A program made the translations under genes and the position numbers. Below are positions 11,469 through 23,891 of a DNA stretch of 64,000 nucleotides, piece by piece. The first letter of the stretch is position 1, and each line of letters starts with the position of its first letter. The notes below the pieces were generated by a model. That model was given only the letters and a program-made list of their open reading frames with translations, was not told the DNA's origin and searched no databases. Source of the DNA: Triglochin maritima (Eukaryota; Streptophyta; Magnoliopsida; Alismatales; Juncaginaceae); NCBI GenBank assembly GCA_963682175.1, contig OY821786.1:23768501-23832500 (forward strand). Reading direction: 5' to 3'.

Positions 11469-13466
11469 TGAAGGGAATGTGTTCTGAAAGTTTTACTTTT
11501 AAATGTCAAATTTTATGAATTGAATGAGAAATCATTTTGTTCCTTGTTTATGTTATTCGTCTTTTAGAAGTGTTAAGGGAGTCCTTAACCGTAGAGCTCT
11601 AAAAGATAATGGTTTACATAAAACAAAAGATATTCGCAATCATGGTAATTAACATGGGACATTAATTACCGAGTTAAGATTGTCGTGTTGGTCATAGATC
11701 ATTGTAGCTCTACAAGTGAGTGACAACACGGGTACACAAAAGAGGAAAATATTACTTTTGTATACTGAATAGACCTAATAAGTAAAATATTATAGAAAGA
11801 CATTAGTTGGTTAAGTATGACTTTTGTTGGAGAAGATAGTTAGTCAAAAGATTATCATTGCCCCTCTTAATTGAGTCATGATATTAGTGGGCCCCTTGAT
11901 AAAGCGAAGTTTAATGTGCACAATGTGATTTGAGTTAAGTCACATATTTATAACTAGCTTAAAGAGATCAAGAAATGAATACTAATACAAAGATGACACA
12001 ATGCTACTTTGTGTGTATTCTTAATATCATTAGGCAAGGGACGGACACAAGTGATGCACTCCATCACTAAATGGATCGGGTTTTGGTTCGAGTGGAATTA
12101 AGACATCTAACTAATTGGGAGATATAATGTGTAGCTAGATACCGCTTATAGCTTGTGATATTAAGATCTTAATATCACTGCCAACTTAGTCTAGATCCTC
12201 CCATAGGTCACACCGCAAGAAACCGGAAACAAGAAGCTTGATTTTTGGTTCATATGATGTGTCGGGTTTCTTATAGAAAATATGACACATGTGGTGAACA
12301 AGTAAAATCAATTATGTTATATATGAACATAATAAGAATCATGATAAATTCATATGAGATGCATACATTATGGGGTGCAATAATTTATTGTTGCATAGGA
12401 TAATATATTGCATAAGTTGTGAATTTGCTAAAACCCCCTAAAGTTCAAATTTTGTTGGAAATAAATCCAAAATTTGAAAAAGGCAAAATCGGGTAGAAGT
12501 TCGGTAATCCGTTAAGGTTCGGTCGACCGAAGGATCTGTGGATCGGTCAACCGAACGTGGAACGGATGGTCAAAGTTGATTGACCGAACTTGACCAAAGT
12601 GCCTCGAACTTTGGTACGGTGTACCGAACCAGAAACGGTCGACCGAAAAATGTCAAGTTCCGATATTTTTGGTTAACCGAATAGCACTCGGTAATAGGTG
12701 AGAATTCGTCCGATCGGTTAAGGAGAATTTTTCCCCTTAAGATTCGGTAAGCCGTCTAGTACTCGGTTATACGAACGTGACATATTCGGTTAACCGAGTG
12801 GGTCTCGGTAAACCGAACAACGGTCGATTTTCTGCCTTTGATTATTAAGAGATTAATTTGATCGATGGTTGGATTAGCTCCAAATTTGGTCAAACGTTTT
12901 GTGGGTGCATGTAATGCATTGTGGATTAGTTTGTGAGAGAAATTGTCATAAAACCGTGGCTGAAGAATAGCCATGATTAAGAGTAAGATTGGAACCTATA
13001 AATAGGTCCTTATTCTCCCCAATTGGGGTTACACAATTCAGATTTAATTCTCTCCTAATTCACCACCAAATACCCACGAAAAATTCTCTTAATTCTCTAG
13101 TCTTTGGAAGGAGAAATCTCAGAGGCTAAGGAAGGGGTTTGTAGCTAGATTCTAAGCTCGTTTGGAGATTGATTGGCTAGCTCCTTTCTCTCCAACCTTG
13201 TTTAGGGTTTCGGTGAACACTCGGAGGCATCCGGCGCAACGGGAAGCGACGATCGTCTTCCTCAACGTCTCTGGAACATCAAGAAGTTTTAGAGAACTTC
13301 TAGGTATGAATTTCGGAGTTCCTAGTGTTTGTTTTAATAAAGTTTTGAAACTAGTTAAAACAAACTGATGCATGCATGAAATAAATCGTAGAGAAATTGA
13401 TATTGATCCTTATTATGCATAAAAATTCAAAAAATATACATGCATAATTAAACATGAAATCCTACA
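11469..13466 (+). repeat. 3' LTR of copia element 1
   Basis: A 1998-bp LTR beginning TGAAGGG and ending CCTACA, collinear with the 5' LTR from 11856 onward. The first 387 bp define the part missing from the 5' copy and match the LTR starts at 21438, 35402 and 45894. Confidence 0.93.
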
Positions 13467-14406
13467 GTTATAGCCGTTGGTATATAATTGGTAAAAGATT
13501 TGTGTAAGGGACACAAAACAGTGAAGTGCAGGGCACAGTTCAGAGCAAATTCAGTCGACCAAAACGGGTCTAACGGTTGACCGGTTGCTGTCCAGAAATG
13601 TTGTCCAGGATAGTCTAGAAAGTCCAGAACCAGAAACGGCTAAAACAGAGGGGAACGGTCGAACCAAATTGAAGATTCGGTCGACCGGATGACTGTCAAG
13701 AAATAGGTTCAGCAAAGTCCAGGCATACACCTTAAGGTCACTTAAGTTAACGGTCGAACTGAAGGAAAAGTCCGTTCGACCGGAAACTACTAGTAAGATT
13801 TGTGTGACAAAAAAGGTTGAATCGGTCGACCGCTAGGAAAGTTTCGGTCGACCGGAAGTTTGGTAAAAGAGGGGTTTTGGGAAATCCGACCGTTGAAGAA
13901 TACGACAAGTTTAACGGTCAAGTGACAGGTGTAGACGGTCGAACGAAAGGCACAAACTGGTCGACCGATAAGACACTTAAAGTTCTAACAAGGTAAACAT
14001 ATCAAACCGGTCGAACAGAAAACTTGTTTCGGTCGACCGATTTGACACTGGCAGTTTAGGTTTGGTTTAAGTGTTTTCCAGTCCTAGTTTGGGTGATTTA
14101 GTAAAGTCCAAATGATGTGAATTTTCGTGTGTGACTTCAATAGGGAACCTAGTATGTGTTTGATTGGTTTTTAGCTTAAGTATGCTCAATTACACTTTGT
14201 TCCTAAGACTCAAAAGAAATCAAGATTACATGTCTTCAATATAGCTTTAATTACATGTCTTGACTTCATTTCCCACTCTCTTGGGTCTTGATCACCTGTA
14301 GAGGTTACCACAATATAATATATATACAATGCATAGTGTATGCTACTCTAATTAAGATTAGGTTGATTAAATCATCAAAACATAGATTAAGGCCAAAAAG
14401 CCAACA
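13467..14406 (-). repeat. LTR fragment, Sirevirus-like family, minus orientation
   Basis: The reverse complement of 14406 leftward begins TGTTGGCTTTTTGTCC/GGCC and follows the LTR at 38362 through the AGGTGATCAAGAC and CTAGGTTCC stretches into a region of GGTCGACCG palindromes. The inner part is missing because copia element 1 abuts at 13466. The intact equivalent is the solo LTR at 27957-29505. Confidence 0.85.
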
Positions 14407-16263
14407 TTATCATCCTATAAACCATAAGCAGATAATCGGATGAATTGTTATCTGAGATGCGATTGCAGAAAGGAAATGGGTTCCAAGATATGGATATTAC
14501 AGAATGGAGGAACACGAAAAGAAAGGGTTGCGGGTGTCTTTTTTGATAAAGGTGGTCGAACGGCGGGAACGTGATGGACGAGTCGTAGTTTTTGATAGTT
14601 CTCGTGGTCAGCACAACCACAAACTTACAGTTTATCCAGATGGTCACCTACACATCAGCGGTCTTAGTCCTAGGGCCAAGAAAATTGTTTGTGAGATGAC
14701 TGAGGCACAAGGGAAATCACGTAACATCTTGTTGGCGGTAAATGAGAAATTCCCGGAGGATAATATGAATTAGAGACACATTTATAACTGCAGAGAGTAC
14801 ATTAGGTGTGTGAAATCTGAAGACAGGAATACCACTCAGTAGTTTCAGCAATAGGCAGAGCAGTATCGGTACTTGTATTGGATTATGGTGGATGAAGAAA
14901 CTAATGTCGTCACTCACACATTCTTGGCACATCCGACGTCAGTTCCGTTGTTACGTACATACCCTTCGGTAATTTGCATGGATTCGACGTACAAAACGAA
15001 CAAGTACAAGATGCCTTTGTTCGAGATGGTTGGGGTGATACCAACAAACATGAACTTCTTAATCGGCTATACAATTATGAAGGATGAGACATAGTCTAGT
15101 TACCGGTGGGTGTTGGAGAAGTTGCGAGATTTATTATGCAGTATTGTCAGCCTGACTACAATAATAACAGACTCGGAGTTAGGTTTTATGCGACCAGCGA
15201 GAGAGGTTTTTCCTGACTCTTCTCATTACTTTGCACCTGGCATATCAACAAAGACGTATACAACTAGGTACACCACACATTCGACAAGAACAAGCAATTG
15301 GTAGAGACTTTGAAGTGTGGAAAGTGGAGGAGAATCATGCTTTTTACTTCAGAACCCGAGTGTAATAGAGTTGTGCATACTCTTAAAGATTCGTATAGGT
15401 CTTGACCGGTTATCACAGAGTATCTGGATAACACATGGTTAGTGCATAAAGAAAAATTTGTGTTGAATTGGACGAACAAAGTCTTTCATTTCGGAAACAC
15501 TACGAACTATAGGGCCGAAAGTGCTCATTCGACTCTGTAAGACTGGATTACTTCATCAACGGCATCTCTGGACAATCTTTTCCACCGCGTCAATGCGGCT
15601 ATTGAAATGCAGCTGACGAATATTCGAAACTTTCTTGAAGAGTCGAGACGTCGAAATTTGACAAACTACAGACATGCTTTATATCAGCATATAAATGGTC
15701 AAATTTCGCATCACTGCTTGTCATTGTGGAGTCAAGAGTTTAAGAGAATGTAGGACTTAAGTGATCAAGTTGAATATCGTTGTGGGTTCGCTTTTCTGAC
15801 TTCTTATGAGATTCCTTGTGCATGTACAATCCACGGTTTTATTGAGTCTGGCGAAGGAATTTTTTAGAGCAGATTCATCCATTCTTGGAAACACTTGTCA
15901 TTGGAGAAGGAGACGACAATCCAAAGTTTATGGATCAGTCATCTCAAGAAGTCGAGCATTTTCGTAACTTGGTTGAGGAGATTTCGGGGAGCATCCCTGC
16001 AGTAATTCGTAATGTCTCTCGTATTTTATACACACAGTTACACTCCCGATCAGTCGAACTATGTAGAGCCCGCAGAAAATACTAAGGTACGAGGTCGACC
16101 AAGGGGAAAGTCGACGCGACGGGACCCGAGTGCCTTTGAGTATGCTGAGCAAGGTCGTGGTCGATCTTCTAGTAATCGGAGCAGGGGTCGTGGTCGATCT
16201 TCTAGTTCGTCTCGATCGTCCATAAACATGAGTACAAAGGAGGAGGAACAGTTCTATTTATAG
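14407..16263 (+). pseudogene. MULE (FAR1-type) transposase pseudogene, copy A
   Basis: Fragments in shifting frames follow the plant Mutator-like transposase order. They are a FAR1-like zinc-binding region with GCGC and QHNHKL, a DDE core with CMDSTYKTNKYKMPLFE (first Asp) and ITDSELGFMRPA (second Asp), a CTWHINKDVYN segment, and AESAHSTL, which supplies the likely third acidic residue. A SWIM-like region with CTIHGFIESGEGIF and an RGRP-rich tail (RGRPRGKSTRRDPSAFEY) follow. In-frame stops include several CAG to TAG (14772, the NTTQ-FQQ-AEQ stretch near 14840, after MKDET near 15094) and one TGG to TGA. It cannot make transposase. The upstream N-terminal part is absent here but present in copy B. 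Confidence 0.85.
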
Positions 16264-18354
16264 CCATGAAAAAAGGTAACCAGGGACAATCCCCCGGTAT
16301 GGGACTACAAACATACCATAAATATACTAAATACACCATTATCTAACCCTCGACCAAAGCACGTGGGATTTGAGATGAAATGGACAGTTAATTGGCGGTT
16401 TGAGACAACCAATTGGAGGTCTGTTTTGGTTTGATGGGGTCTAGTTTTGGGTGGCTTGATTCTAGCTTGATTTCTTCATGTTTGGTGAACCCGATTTGGT
16501 TGTTCATGTTTAGGCCAGAATGTTATTGCCAAAATACTCCTCATGATGGTGTGGAGCATCTTGATTTGCTCATTGGTCCTTTTGGTTTACATCCGGATCC
16601 TTCTCTCCTTCATCTTAGCCCATAAGTCTTGCAATTCAGTATTTCTTCTTGCTTTTACGTCCTTTTTGTGTGTCTTCTTCTCATTTGTTTTATTTCTGAA
16701 ACTTAAACATAAACTCGTTACGTAGCAATGCTAAGGTTAAGAATAAAGCATATAAGACACAATTATATGCATGATATGATGCCAATTAAATACCCCCACA
16801 CTTACCTTTTGCTAGTCCCGAGCAAAACAAAGAAAGAAAAAAATGAAAGAAGGGAAACATACGAAAAACATAGAAACCCTAACTCACTTTCGTAGGAATC
16901 ACGGTTGCACTTAGCACGTGCAAGTGTGCAACAAGTCGTTAAACCCTTTGTCGCAAAGGAGGATTAGTGTTGTCTCCTGAGGGTTTTCAACGGATACACC
17001 CACAAAATTCGAACATGGAAGCATTATTTACTCTACCAACACAACTCAATGGACTCATTTTAGTCGATCGCTGGACACGGTAATTCTGCGGGCCGACTCT
17101 ATATACTTAATCAGTCTAGACACCTAGCCTAATGAAACATTCGTGAAAGTTAATTAATGATTTAAGTGAAAGACATGGGAGGCATTAACTTCTTAAAGTG
17201 ATAAATCATGTAAAGTCTATTAAGGTCATTATTTGTCTTTTTTTGCCTTTTCTTTTCATCAAATTTTTTTATTTTTGGAATATTATGAATTACACTAGTT
17301 GGTTTTTTATTCTCCTAGGGTTGATTTTCGTGCATCATTGCCTGTGAGGACCTACACTATCACGTACACCTTCCCCCAAATCTCGACATCGGGCAATCCC
17401 TACCACCCGTTTAATGTGAGTTCGGTTAGTGCATTCCAAATCAGATGACTCGAAAGCACCAGACACTAAGTCCCCTCGGACCTAATTCCCCGAGTGATAG
17501 GAGTCATTCGAGAAGAGAGAACACCATTTATTTATTATCTACATGAGAACCAAAACCCCTACACTTAAAGTTTCACAACAATATTTTAAGGGTCGCTGAC
17601 CACGACAAACTTCCTTATACTAACAGACACGAATTACTCGACCCACTAGGTTCAGGGTGGCCTTTTTATTTGTTTGAGTACTAAAACCTTATGATTACTT
17701 GCCCCCCCGAGGGAAAATGAAGGTTTATCCTTACGACTCAATAAGACCTAAAGTCGGTATACTAGATATCCTAATGCATCATATTCAAGTCAATTTTGGG
17801 AGCTTCTCTTTTGATTGCCTCAAAACGGTTTTGCATACGCTAAACACACGCAAAACCCACAAAATATTTTCTTTCGCAAGCACATGAAGATTATGAAAGA
17901 AATGTGAAAAATTAAAGCACTCGGCAAGCAAAAGAAGACAAGTCACCCAAGGATCATAGCAAGCAAATATATCGATATTAAATGCAGCACATTAATATGA
18001 CCCTTACAATGCACACAAAAAAAATGAAAGAAAATTAAAAATGACTCAACTATGTACACACATAAAACACCCCCCACATTTACTTCATGCATTGTTCTCA
18101 ATGAATGTGAGCATGATACTATATGGATTTATGCATGAGAAAGACAAGATCTCACCAATATGAAGCACAAAAAGGGAGTTCAGTGTTATGATGATGGACA
18201 CAAACTTGACTTCCTGACCCTGTGAGATACTTAAGAAGGGAGACAAATACGTGAAAGAAATGTGTCCTGAATACACATTGAAGGGTTGGAGCCCACAACA
18301 ATCAATGCTCACTTGCAGAAACTCTTTTTTTAATTAACACATATGAAATCTCAA
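16264..18354 (-). other. 3' non-coding region of Athila-type element, copy A
   Basis: No supported gene on the plus strand. On the minus strand this is sequence downstream of pol, with C-runs at 16791 and 18068 that are G-rich on the coding strand. A 75-codon minus-strand frame (18085-18312) is nearly unchanged in block B (32028-32255, two residues different), but I do not recognise it. The 1000-bp stretch 16884-17883 and the 156-bp stretch 16335-16490 are absent from block B. Confidence 0.55.
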
Positions 18355-21300
18355 TCATTCATGCCGGAACATGAATGGTTGGTGCGAGAGAGATTCTTCA
18401 AAGAACATGACCTCCTCGACTTCAGCTGGTGCCCTCTCCAAGTAAGGTTTGAGGTGTTGACCATTAACTTTGAACACTTCCCCATTCTCTGGGTTTAGGA
18501 TTTCAACCACTCCATGAGGAAATATGGTTTGCACAATAAAAGGTCAGACCAACGACAATGGAGCTTGCCGGTAAATAGATGGAGCCGGGAATTGTAGAGC
18601 AACACCTTCTGCCTGGTCGTAAACACTTTTTGCATAATCATGTAATCGTGAAACATTTTGGCTCGGGACTTATGAATTTTGGCATTTTCATACGCATCAG
18701 TGAGTAACTTTTCCAACTCCACAATGTCAAGCTTACGCTGCAGCCCTGCTTGATCAAGATCCATATTTAGGTTTTGATCACCCAGAAAGCACGATGCTCA
18801 AGCTCGACTGGTAGGTGGCAAGCTTTGCCGTACACTACCCGGTATTGGGACATACCCAAATTGGTCTTATATACGGTGTGGAAATCCCACAACGCGTGAT
18901 TAAGCTTGGTTGACCAATCCTTCCGCGAGGAATTAACCGTCTTCTCACGGATTTTCTTTAATTGACGGTTAGAGACTTTGACCTGCCCACTAGTTTGCAG
19001 ATGATATGGGGTCGCCAGCTTGTAGGTGATCAAATACTTCCTCATAAGTGCTTCAAAGGAGCGATTGCAGAACTCGGTGCCCCTGTCGCTGATTGTAGTA
19101 CGAGGCGTACCAAATCACGCAAAAATATCCATTAAGAATTTGTGACCACTTTGTTGTCATTGGTCTTCGTAGAGATTGCCTCAACCCACTTAGACCCATA
19201 GTCAACGACCACCAGAATGTAAACATTCCCGAACGAATTCGGGAATGGACCCATAAAGTCGATGCCCCATACATCGAAGATGTCGACGTCAAGGATATTT
19301 TGCAAAGATATCATATCACGTTGACTGATCCTACCAAGGCACTAACACCTATCACATTGCTTACAAAATTCGTAAGCATCTTTAAACAGTGAAGGCTAGT
19401 AAAATCCAGATTGGAGCACATTGGTGGCAATTTTCTTTGCTCCAAAGTGTCCTCCACATGCTCAGAGTGGCAAAATTAGAGCACACTTTGGAACTCGTTA
19501 TTTGGGACGCACCGCCTGAAAATTTGGTCAGAGTAGTATTTGAATAGATAGGGGTCGTCCTAGTAAAAGAATCTGACATGAGATCTAAATTTGGTTTGGT
19601 GAGATTTTGACCAACTCACAGGAAATTGCTCGGTTACGAGGTAATTCCCGACGAGACAAGTGGTCAGCTACAACATTTTCACACCTTTTTTGTCACGAAT
19701 CTCGAGATTGAATTCTGGTAACAACAAGATCTATCTAAAGAGTCGAGATTTTGCATCTTTCTTCGCCATGATGTGATTGATGGTTGTGTGATCAGAATAT
19801 GTAATAACGTGGGAGCCAATCAAGTACGACCAGAATTTCTCCAAAGCGAATATGATCTCTAAGAATTTTTTCTCAATCACAGTGTAGTTCAATTGGGCAT
19901 CATTGAGTGTTCTACTAGCATAGTAGATCACATGAGGCAATTTGTCCAATCGTTGCCCAAACACTACTCCCACAGTGAAGTCAGATACATCACACATCAA
20001 CTTGAAGGGTTTAGTCCACACCGGTGCCTTAATTATGGGAGCCAAAGTTAGCTATTTCTTGAAGGTCAAAAAAGCATGGAGGTAAACCGGTGGGAACTCT
20101 AAAATGACATCCTTAGCCAACAAGGAAATGAGAGGTCGAGCAATTTTACTAAAATCTCGAATGAACCACCGATAGAATCCAGCATGCCCCAGAAAGGCGT
20201 GGATATCCTTCACATTACGTGGTGGTGGGAGATTATCTATAAGACCCACTTTGGCGGGGTCGACCTCTCCTCTACTTGAGACCACATGTCCATGTATAAT
20301 ACCTCGCTTTACCATAAAATGACATTTTTCCCAATTAAGAGTGAGATTCTTCTCACGACATCACTTGAGAACAAGACTCAAGTGATGAAGGCACTCATCA
20401 AAGGAAGTGCCGAATATGGAGAAGTCGTCCATGAAAATCTCAAGGAAATGCTCCACCATATCAGAGAAGATACTAATCATATACCTTTGAAACGTTGTCA
20501 GCGTGTTACATAATACAAAGGGCATGCGACGGTAAGCAAACGTGCCAAAGAGACAAGTAAATGTGGTTTTCTCTTGATCCTCGAGGGCGATGGGAATTTG
20601 ATTGTAGCCGGAGTATCCATCAAGAAAACAGTAGTACTCATGTCCGGCTAACCTTTCCAACATCTGATCAATGAATGGCAATGGGAAATGATCCTTTCGC
20701 GTTGCCGCATTGAGCTTGCGATAATCAACGCAAACTCACCAACCAGTTTGCAGGCGTGTCGGTATAAGCTCATTATTCTCATTCTCCACAACCGTCACGC
20801 CGGACTTCTTGGGAACTACATGGACTGGACTCTCCCACGAACTATCAAAAATAGAATATATTATACCATGATCCAAGCACTTAAGACTCTCCTTTCGGAC
20901 AACTTCTTTCAGCACGGGATTCAAACTACGTTGTGGGTCCCGGCGGGGCCTAGAGTTCTCTTCCGTGTGGATCCAATGTTGGACAATACCACGGCTTATT
21001 CCCTTGATGTCCTTCAAGGACCGCCGATAGCCTCTTTGTTCTCAATGAGCACATTTTTAGGGTTGCCTCTTGATCTTTTGCAAGATCAGAAGCAATAATG
21101 AGTGGCAAGGTCTCATTATCCCCTAAAAAGATGTATTTAATGTTATCAGGGAGTTGTTTGAGCTCGACCGGAGGTCGGTCGTTGTTGGATTCAAAGTTAA
21201 TTTTGAGTGGCTCAAGAGCCACAAGGTAAGAGGAGCAAGCATCCAGATGTGCCTCCTCATCCAGAAGCTCACAGAAAGATTCCTCAAACTCATCTTCATG

Positions 21301-21437
21301 CGCAACCTGGCCATTGGGCACCTCAATAATATGTCAATGTGATTCGAACGTGCCCAATGACTCAAGCTCATCCGCGTCCTGAATAAAATTGGCTTCGACG
21401 GCATCGTCGAAGAGCCCAGATCAAAGATGTTGAAATC
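18355..21437 (-). pseudogene. Athila-type Ty3/gypsy pol, copy A
   Basis: Read from right to left. A spacer with LPLIIASDLAKDQE is followed by reverse transcriptase (VPKKSGVTVVENENNELIPT, then a TGA where the family has Arg before VCVDYRKLNAATRKD, FLDGYSGYNQIPI and catalytic IFMDDFSIFG). RNase H follows (PFKLMCDVSDFTVGVVFGQR, VIYYASRTLNDAQLNYT). Integrase has [10 protein letters not shown] and TISDRGTEF; the third catalytic position reads SGQVKVSNR, with Lys where Glu is expected. The C-terminal part ends at the stop at 18355-18357. At least four further in-frame stops and several frameshifts are present. The 5' half is cut at 21437 by a copia LTR, the same junction as in block B. Confidence 0.9.
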
Positions 21438-21880
21438 TGAAGGGATTGTGTTCTAAAAGTTTTACTTTTAAATGTCAATTATTATGAATTGAATGAGAAA
21501 TCATGTTGTTCGTTGTTTTAGTTATTCATCTTTTAGAAGTGTTAAGGGAGTCCTTAACCATAGAGCTCTAAAAGATAATGGTTTACATAAAACAAAAGTC
21601 ATTCGCAATCATGGTAATTGACATGGGACATTGATTACCGAGTTAAGATTGTCGTGTTGGTCATAGATCGTTGTAGCTCTACAAATGAGTGACGACACGA
21701 GTATACAAAAGAGGAAAATATTACTTTTGTATACTGAATGGACCTAATAAGTAAAACATTATAGAATTGTATTTCGTGTCATTAATGTTTTACTCTGTCT
21801 TTGGTCCTTGGATATGAGACTTGTATCCAATCACTTAAGGTGTGCTTAATTTAATTAGTGTCTTGAGTTATCGATGAGTG
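21438..21880 (+). repeat. Copia LTR start, truncated (block A edge)
   Basis: It begins TGAAGGGATTGTG after ...GTTGAAATC and follows the LTR at 35402 for 443 bp up to TATCGATGAGTG. There it switches abruptly to MATE-like sequence. In block B the same LTR continues, so 21880 is a duplication or recombination breakpoint. Confidence 0.88.
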
Positions 21881-22439
21881 TTCATGTCTCTGGTACTAGG
21901 CTTTCGTAGCAAGATTGCCTACTTTTACACATCTAGCATGGTAGTGATTCAAGCTATGGACAAGCTCTCTCTCTCTCTTTCTGGCTCTCACAATTCTCCT
22001 CAATAGTGCCCAACCTATTCTCTCTGGTATGTTCCCATATTTAATCGATCGATGGCTCTTTTCGATTTATAGTTTGAGTACAACTATTGTGATATTTGTA
22101 CTAACTGGTTAGCTAAGATTGATTACTTCTGTAGGAGTGGCTGTTGGATCAAGTTGGCAAGAGTTAGTATCCAAAGTGAATATTGGATCTTACTACTTGC
22201 TTGGAGTTCCATTTGGAGTATTTCTTTGTTGGCATTTTCAACTTGGTGTTCGGGTAAGATAGTCCGCAAAAAAAAAACCTTATTGATCAATGGGACGATA
22301 AATTTAAAATATAAATTATGTCTGCCAATGTCTACATGATCCTCAATTACAGGGCATATAGGCTGGAATGATTGGGGGAACCGCAATACAAACGTTGATT
22401 CTAGCGTACATAACCAGCAAATGCGATTGGGATAGAGAG
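21881..22439 (+). pseudogene. MATE (DETOXIFICATION-type) transporter 3' exons, broken
   Basis: Three consecutive exons of a multidrug-and-toxin-extrusion efflux carrier are visible. Exon a (to 22026) encodes the stretch up to LALTILLNSAQPILSG, but only after a frame change in the CT-rich tract near 21970. Exon b (22135-22253) encodes GVAVGSSWQELVSKVNIG and YYLLGVPFGVF, the conserved late transmembrane region. Exon c (22353-22439) encodes GGTAIQTLILAYITSKCDWD. Splice signals are intact: donor GTATGT at 22027, acceptor CTGTAG before 22135, donor GTAAGA at 22254, acceptor TTACAG before 22353, donor GTGAGA at 22440. Exon c carries TAG where the family has Trp (GI-W-AGM). The N-terminal two thirds are missing, so this is a pseudogene fragment. 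Confidence 0.85.
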
Positions 22440-23149
22440 GTGAGATATTGATTACATAAACAAGTTGATGGAGCAACCATTGAACTTATATTGGTTTTAT
22501 TTTATACTTAGAGCAATTATTACCATGCAACAACCATAGAGAGGGAGAGGGGAAAGGTTGAGGAATTTGTTCGCGACGACGCGTGCGGTGATAGAGGTGA
22601 GACGGCTAACAAGACTGAACGATGCGGCCACGGTGGCGCACCTGCAGACGTCGGCGTGGTCGTTGGTGATGCAAACGGGTGGAGGGGAGGAGAACGTGAG
22701 GGCGATCGAGGCGGAGTTGGCCGAGGTTGTAGTGAAGCATCTGGAGAGAGGAGAGGGAGAGTGAGGAGAAAGAGAGGGAGAAGAGAGAACAAGAGATAGG
22801 AGAGAGAGGAAGGGAGAGAACATTTGAGAAAGAGGAGAGATCAGGAGAGGGAGAAGAGTGATCATGAGAGAGAGAGGGAGAATAGAGGGTGTATTTGTAA
22901 AAAATATTTTTGTTTGAATTTTCTTATTTAATATTAAGAAAAAATTGTTTTTAAAAGATGTGTTTTGCACATGTTTTAACAAAAAAATTAACGAAATGGA
23001 TCCCACAAAATGTGGAGGGACACCCAAGTAATATGTATTGAAATGTAGATGCGTCCAAGTAAATAATAAAACTACAATGATATTTCGACAATTGTGCACA
23101 TTATAAGGTCTACTTAAGCAAATCACCCTTTTTTTTAACTTTGACGCTC
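22440..23149. other. Intergenic; GC-rich island and purine tract
   Basis: A GC-rich stretch (22550-22760) gives a 68-codon plus-strand frame with a plausible amphipathic composition (LTRLNDAATVAHLQTSAW) but no family I recognise. It is followed by an almost pure AG tract (about 22740-22890). The long minus-strand frame across both is probably a composition artefact. The remainder is AT-rich and featureless. Confidence 0.4.
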
Positions 23150-23449
23150 TCAAAGTTGGACTTGCAAAGACACTTGTTCCGTTCTACCCTTACGCTTGTC
23201 GCATAGGTTACGATAGCGATAGAATGCATTGGTGAAGGTGTGCTCTTGATCGAGGCTTCTTTTGATTCCACGGTTGATGAGATTAGGCTTCATGAGCTTG
23301 TCCTCCTGAGTCTTCACCTTATCCGCCTTGCCCTGTGGTACAAATCCAGTTTTGTCTCGCAAGACATCAAAATCGTGATGTGCATAGAGCTTGTTGGCAA
23401 ACAGGTTATTTTGTTCACTAAAAAATTCAATTATTTTCGTGCAACACAT
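23150..23449 (-). other. Unrecognised 99-codon reading frame
   Basis: A minus-strand frame rich in Lys, Asp and Gln (FVPQGKADKVKTQEDKLMKP), without membrane segments or a known motif. It may be the tail of a degraded gene or chance; the coding evidence is length and composition only. Confidence 0.2.
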
Positions 23450-23504
23450 AAGTTATAAAATCCAAATATTAAACAAAAATAAAAATTATTAACACAAAAA
23501 ATTA

Positions 23505-23712
23505 AAAAAATAGGTGGGGGTTGTCAAATCCGAGGGGTTTATACTCATGTTTTATGTGTGATCGATATACTCTTTTAATTTTTTTTGTTTTAATTTAAAA
23601 AAGAAAAACTAAAAATAATTAAAACAAAAAAAATTAAAAAGAAATACAGATCCATCACCCATAAAAAATGAGTATACACCCCTCGGACTATAAAGCCTCC
23701 ACCTTTTTTTAA
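23505..23712. repeat. Small palindromic element (MITE-like)
   Basis: AGGTGGGGGTTGTCAAATCC and GAGGGGTTTATACTCATG on the left are matched in reverse complement by CATAAAAAATGAGTATACAC, CCCTCGGACTATA and CCTCCACCT on the right. The AT-rich centre is also self-complementary. The whole unit of about 208 bp would fold into one hairpin. No target duplication could be fixed. Confidence 0.7.
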
Positions 23713-23891
23713 ATTTTATATTTAGTTGTAAAATATTTATTATGATGGTTAAAAAGAATTAGTTTTTATTTGATAATATAACTTAACTTTTCAATCTACT
23801 ATCTTATCTTAAAAATTCGACCAATGTAGTGTCAGTCTGCCCCCATCCAAAAAAATTCTAGATCTACCCCTTCGTAGTATAATGTCGTTAC

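Larger units (their letters stand above)
4172..13466 (+). mobile_element. Ty1/copia LTR retrotransposon, nearly complete (element 1)
   Basis: An LTR, an initiator-Met-type primer site, a 1.5-kb leader, one gag-pol frame, a short purine tract and a second LTR follow in canonical order. The overlapping parts of the LTRs (4172-5782 and 11856-13466) are both exactly 1611 bp and differ by only about a dozen substitutions by eye, so the insertion is young. The 3' LTR runs from TGAAGGG to CCTACA (1998 bp). The 5' LTR lacks its first 387 bp, so no target duplication can be read. The right flank is the LTR fragment of block A. Confidence 0.93.
13467..21880. repeat. Duplicated composite block, copy A
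   Basis: This block is collinear with copy B (28566-35839) through four unrelated units: a minus-strand LTR piece, a MULE pseudogene, an Athila pol and the first 443 bp of a copia LTR. Unit lengths agree (the LTR pieces are both 940 bp) except that A has 156 bp (16335-16490) and 1000 bp (16884-17883) that B lacks, and B has a short 11-bp stretch near 35371 that A lacks. Shared stop codons and insertion junctions show a DNA-level duplication, not independent insertions. Confidence 0.9.

Noticed and set aside
20286..21098. Plus-strand frames within the Athila pol (also 34231-35019)
   Set aside because: Antisense shadows of the RT region; the minus-strand peptides are the conserved ones.
22497..23153. 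218-codon minus-strand frame, Pro/Ser-rich
   Set aside because: It runs across a purine-rich tract (CT-rich on its strand) and AT-rich DNA, a composition effect; no recognisable motif.
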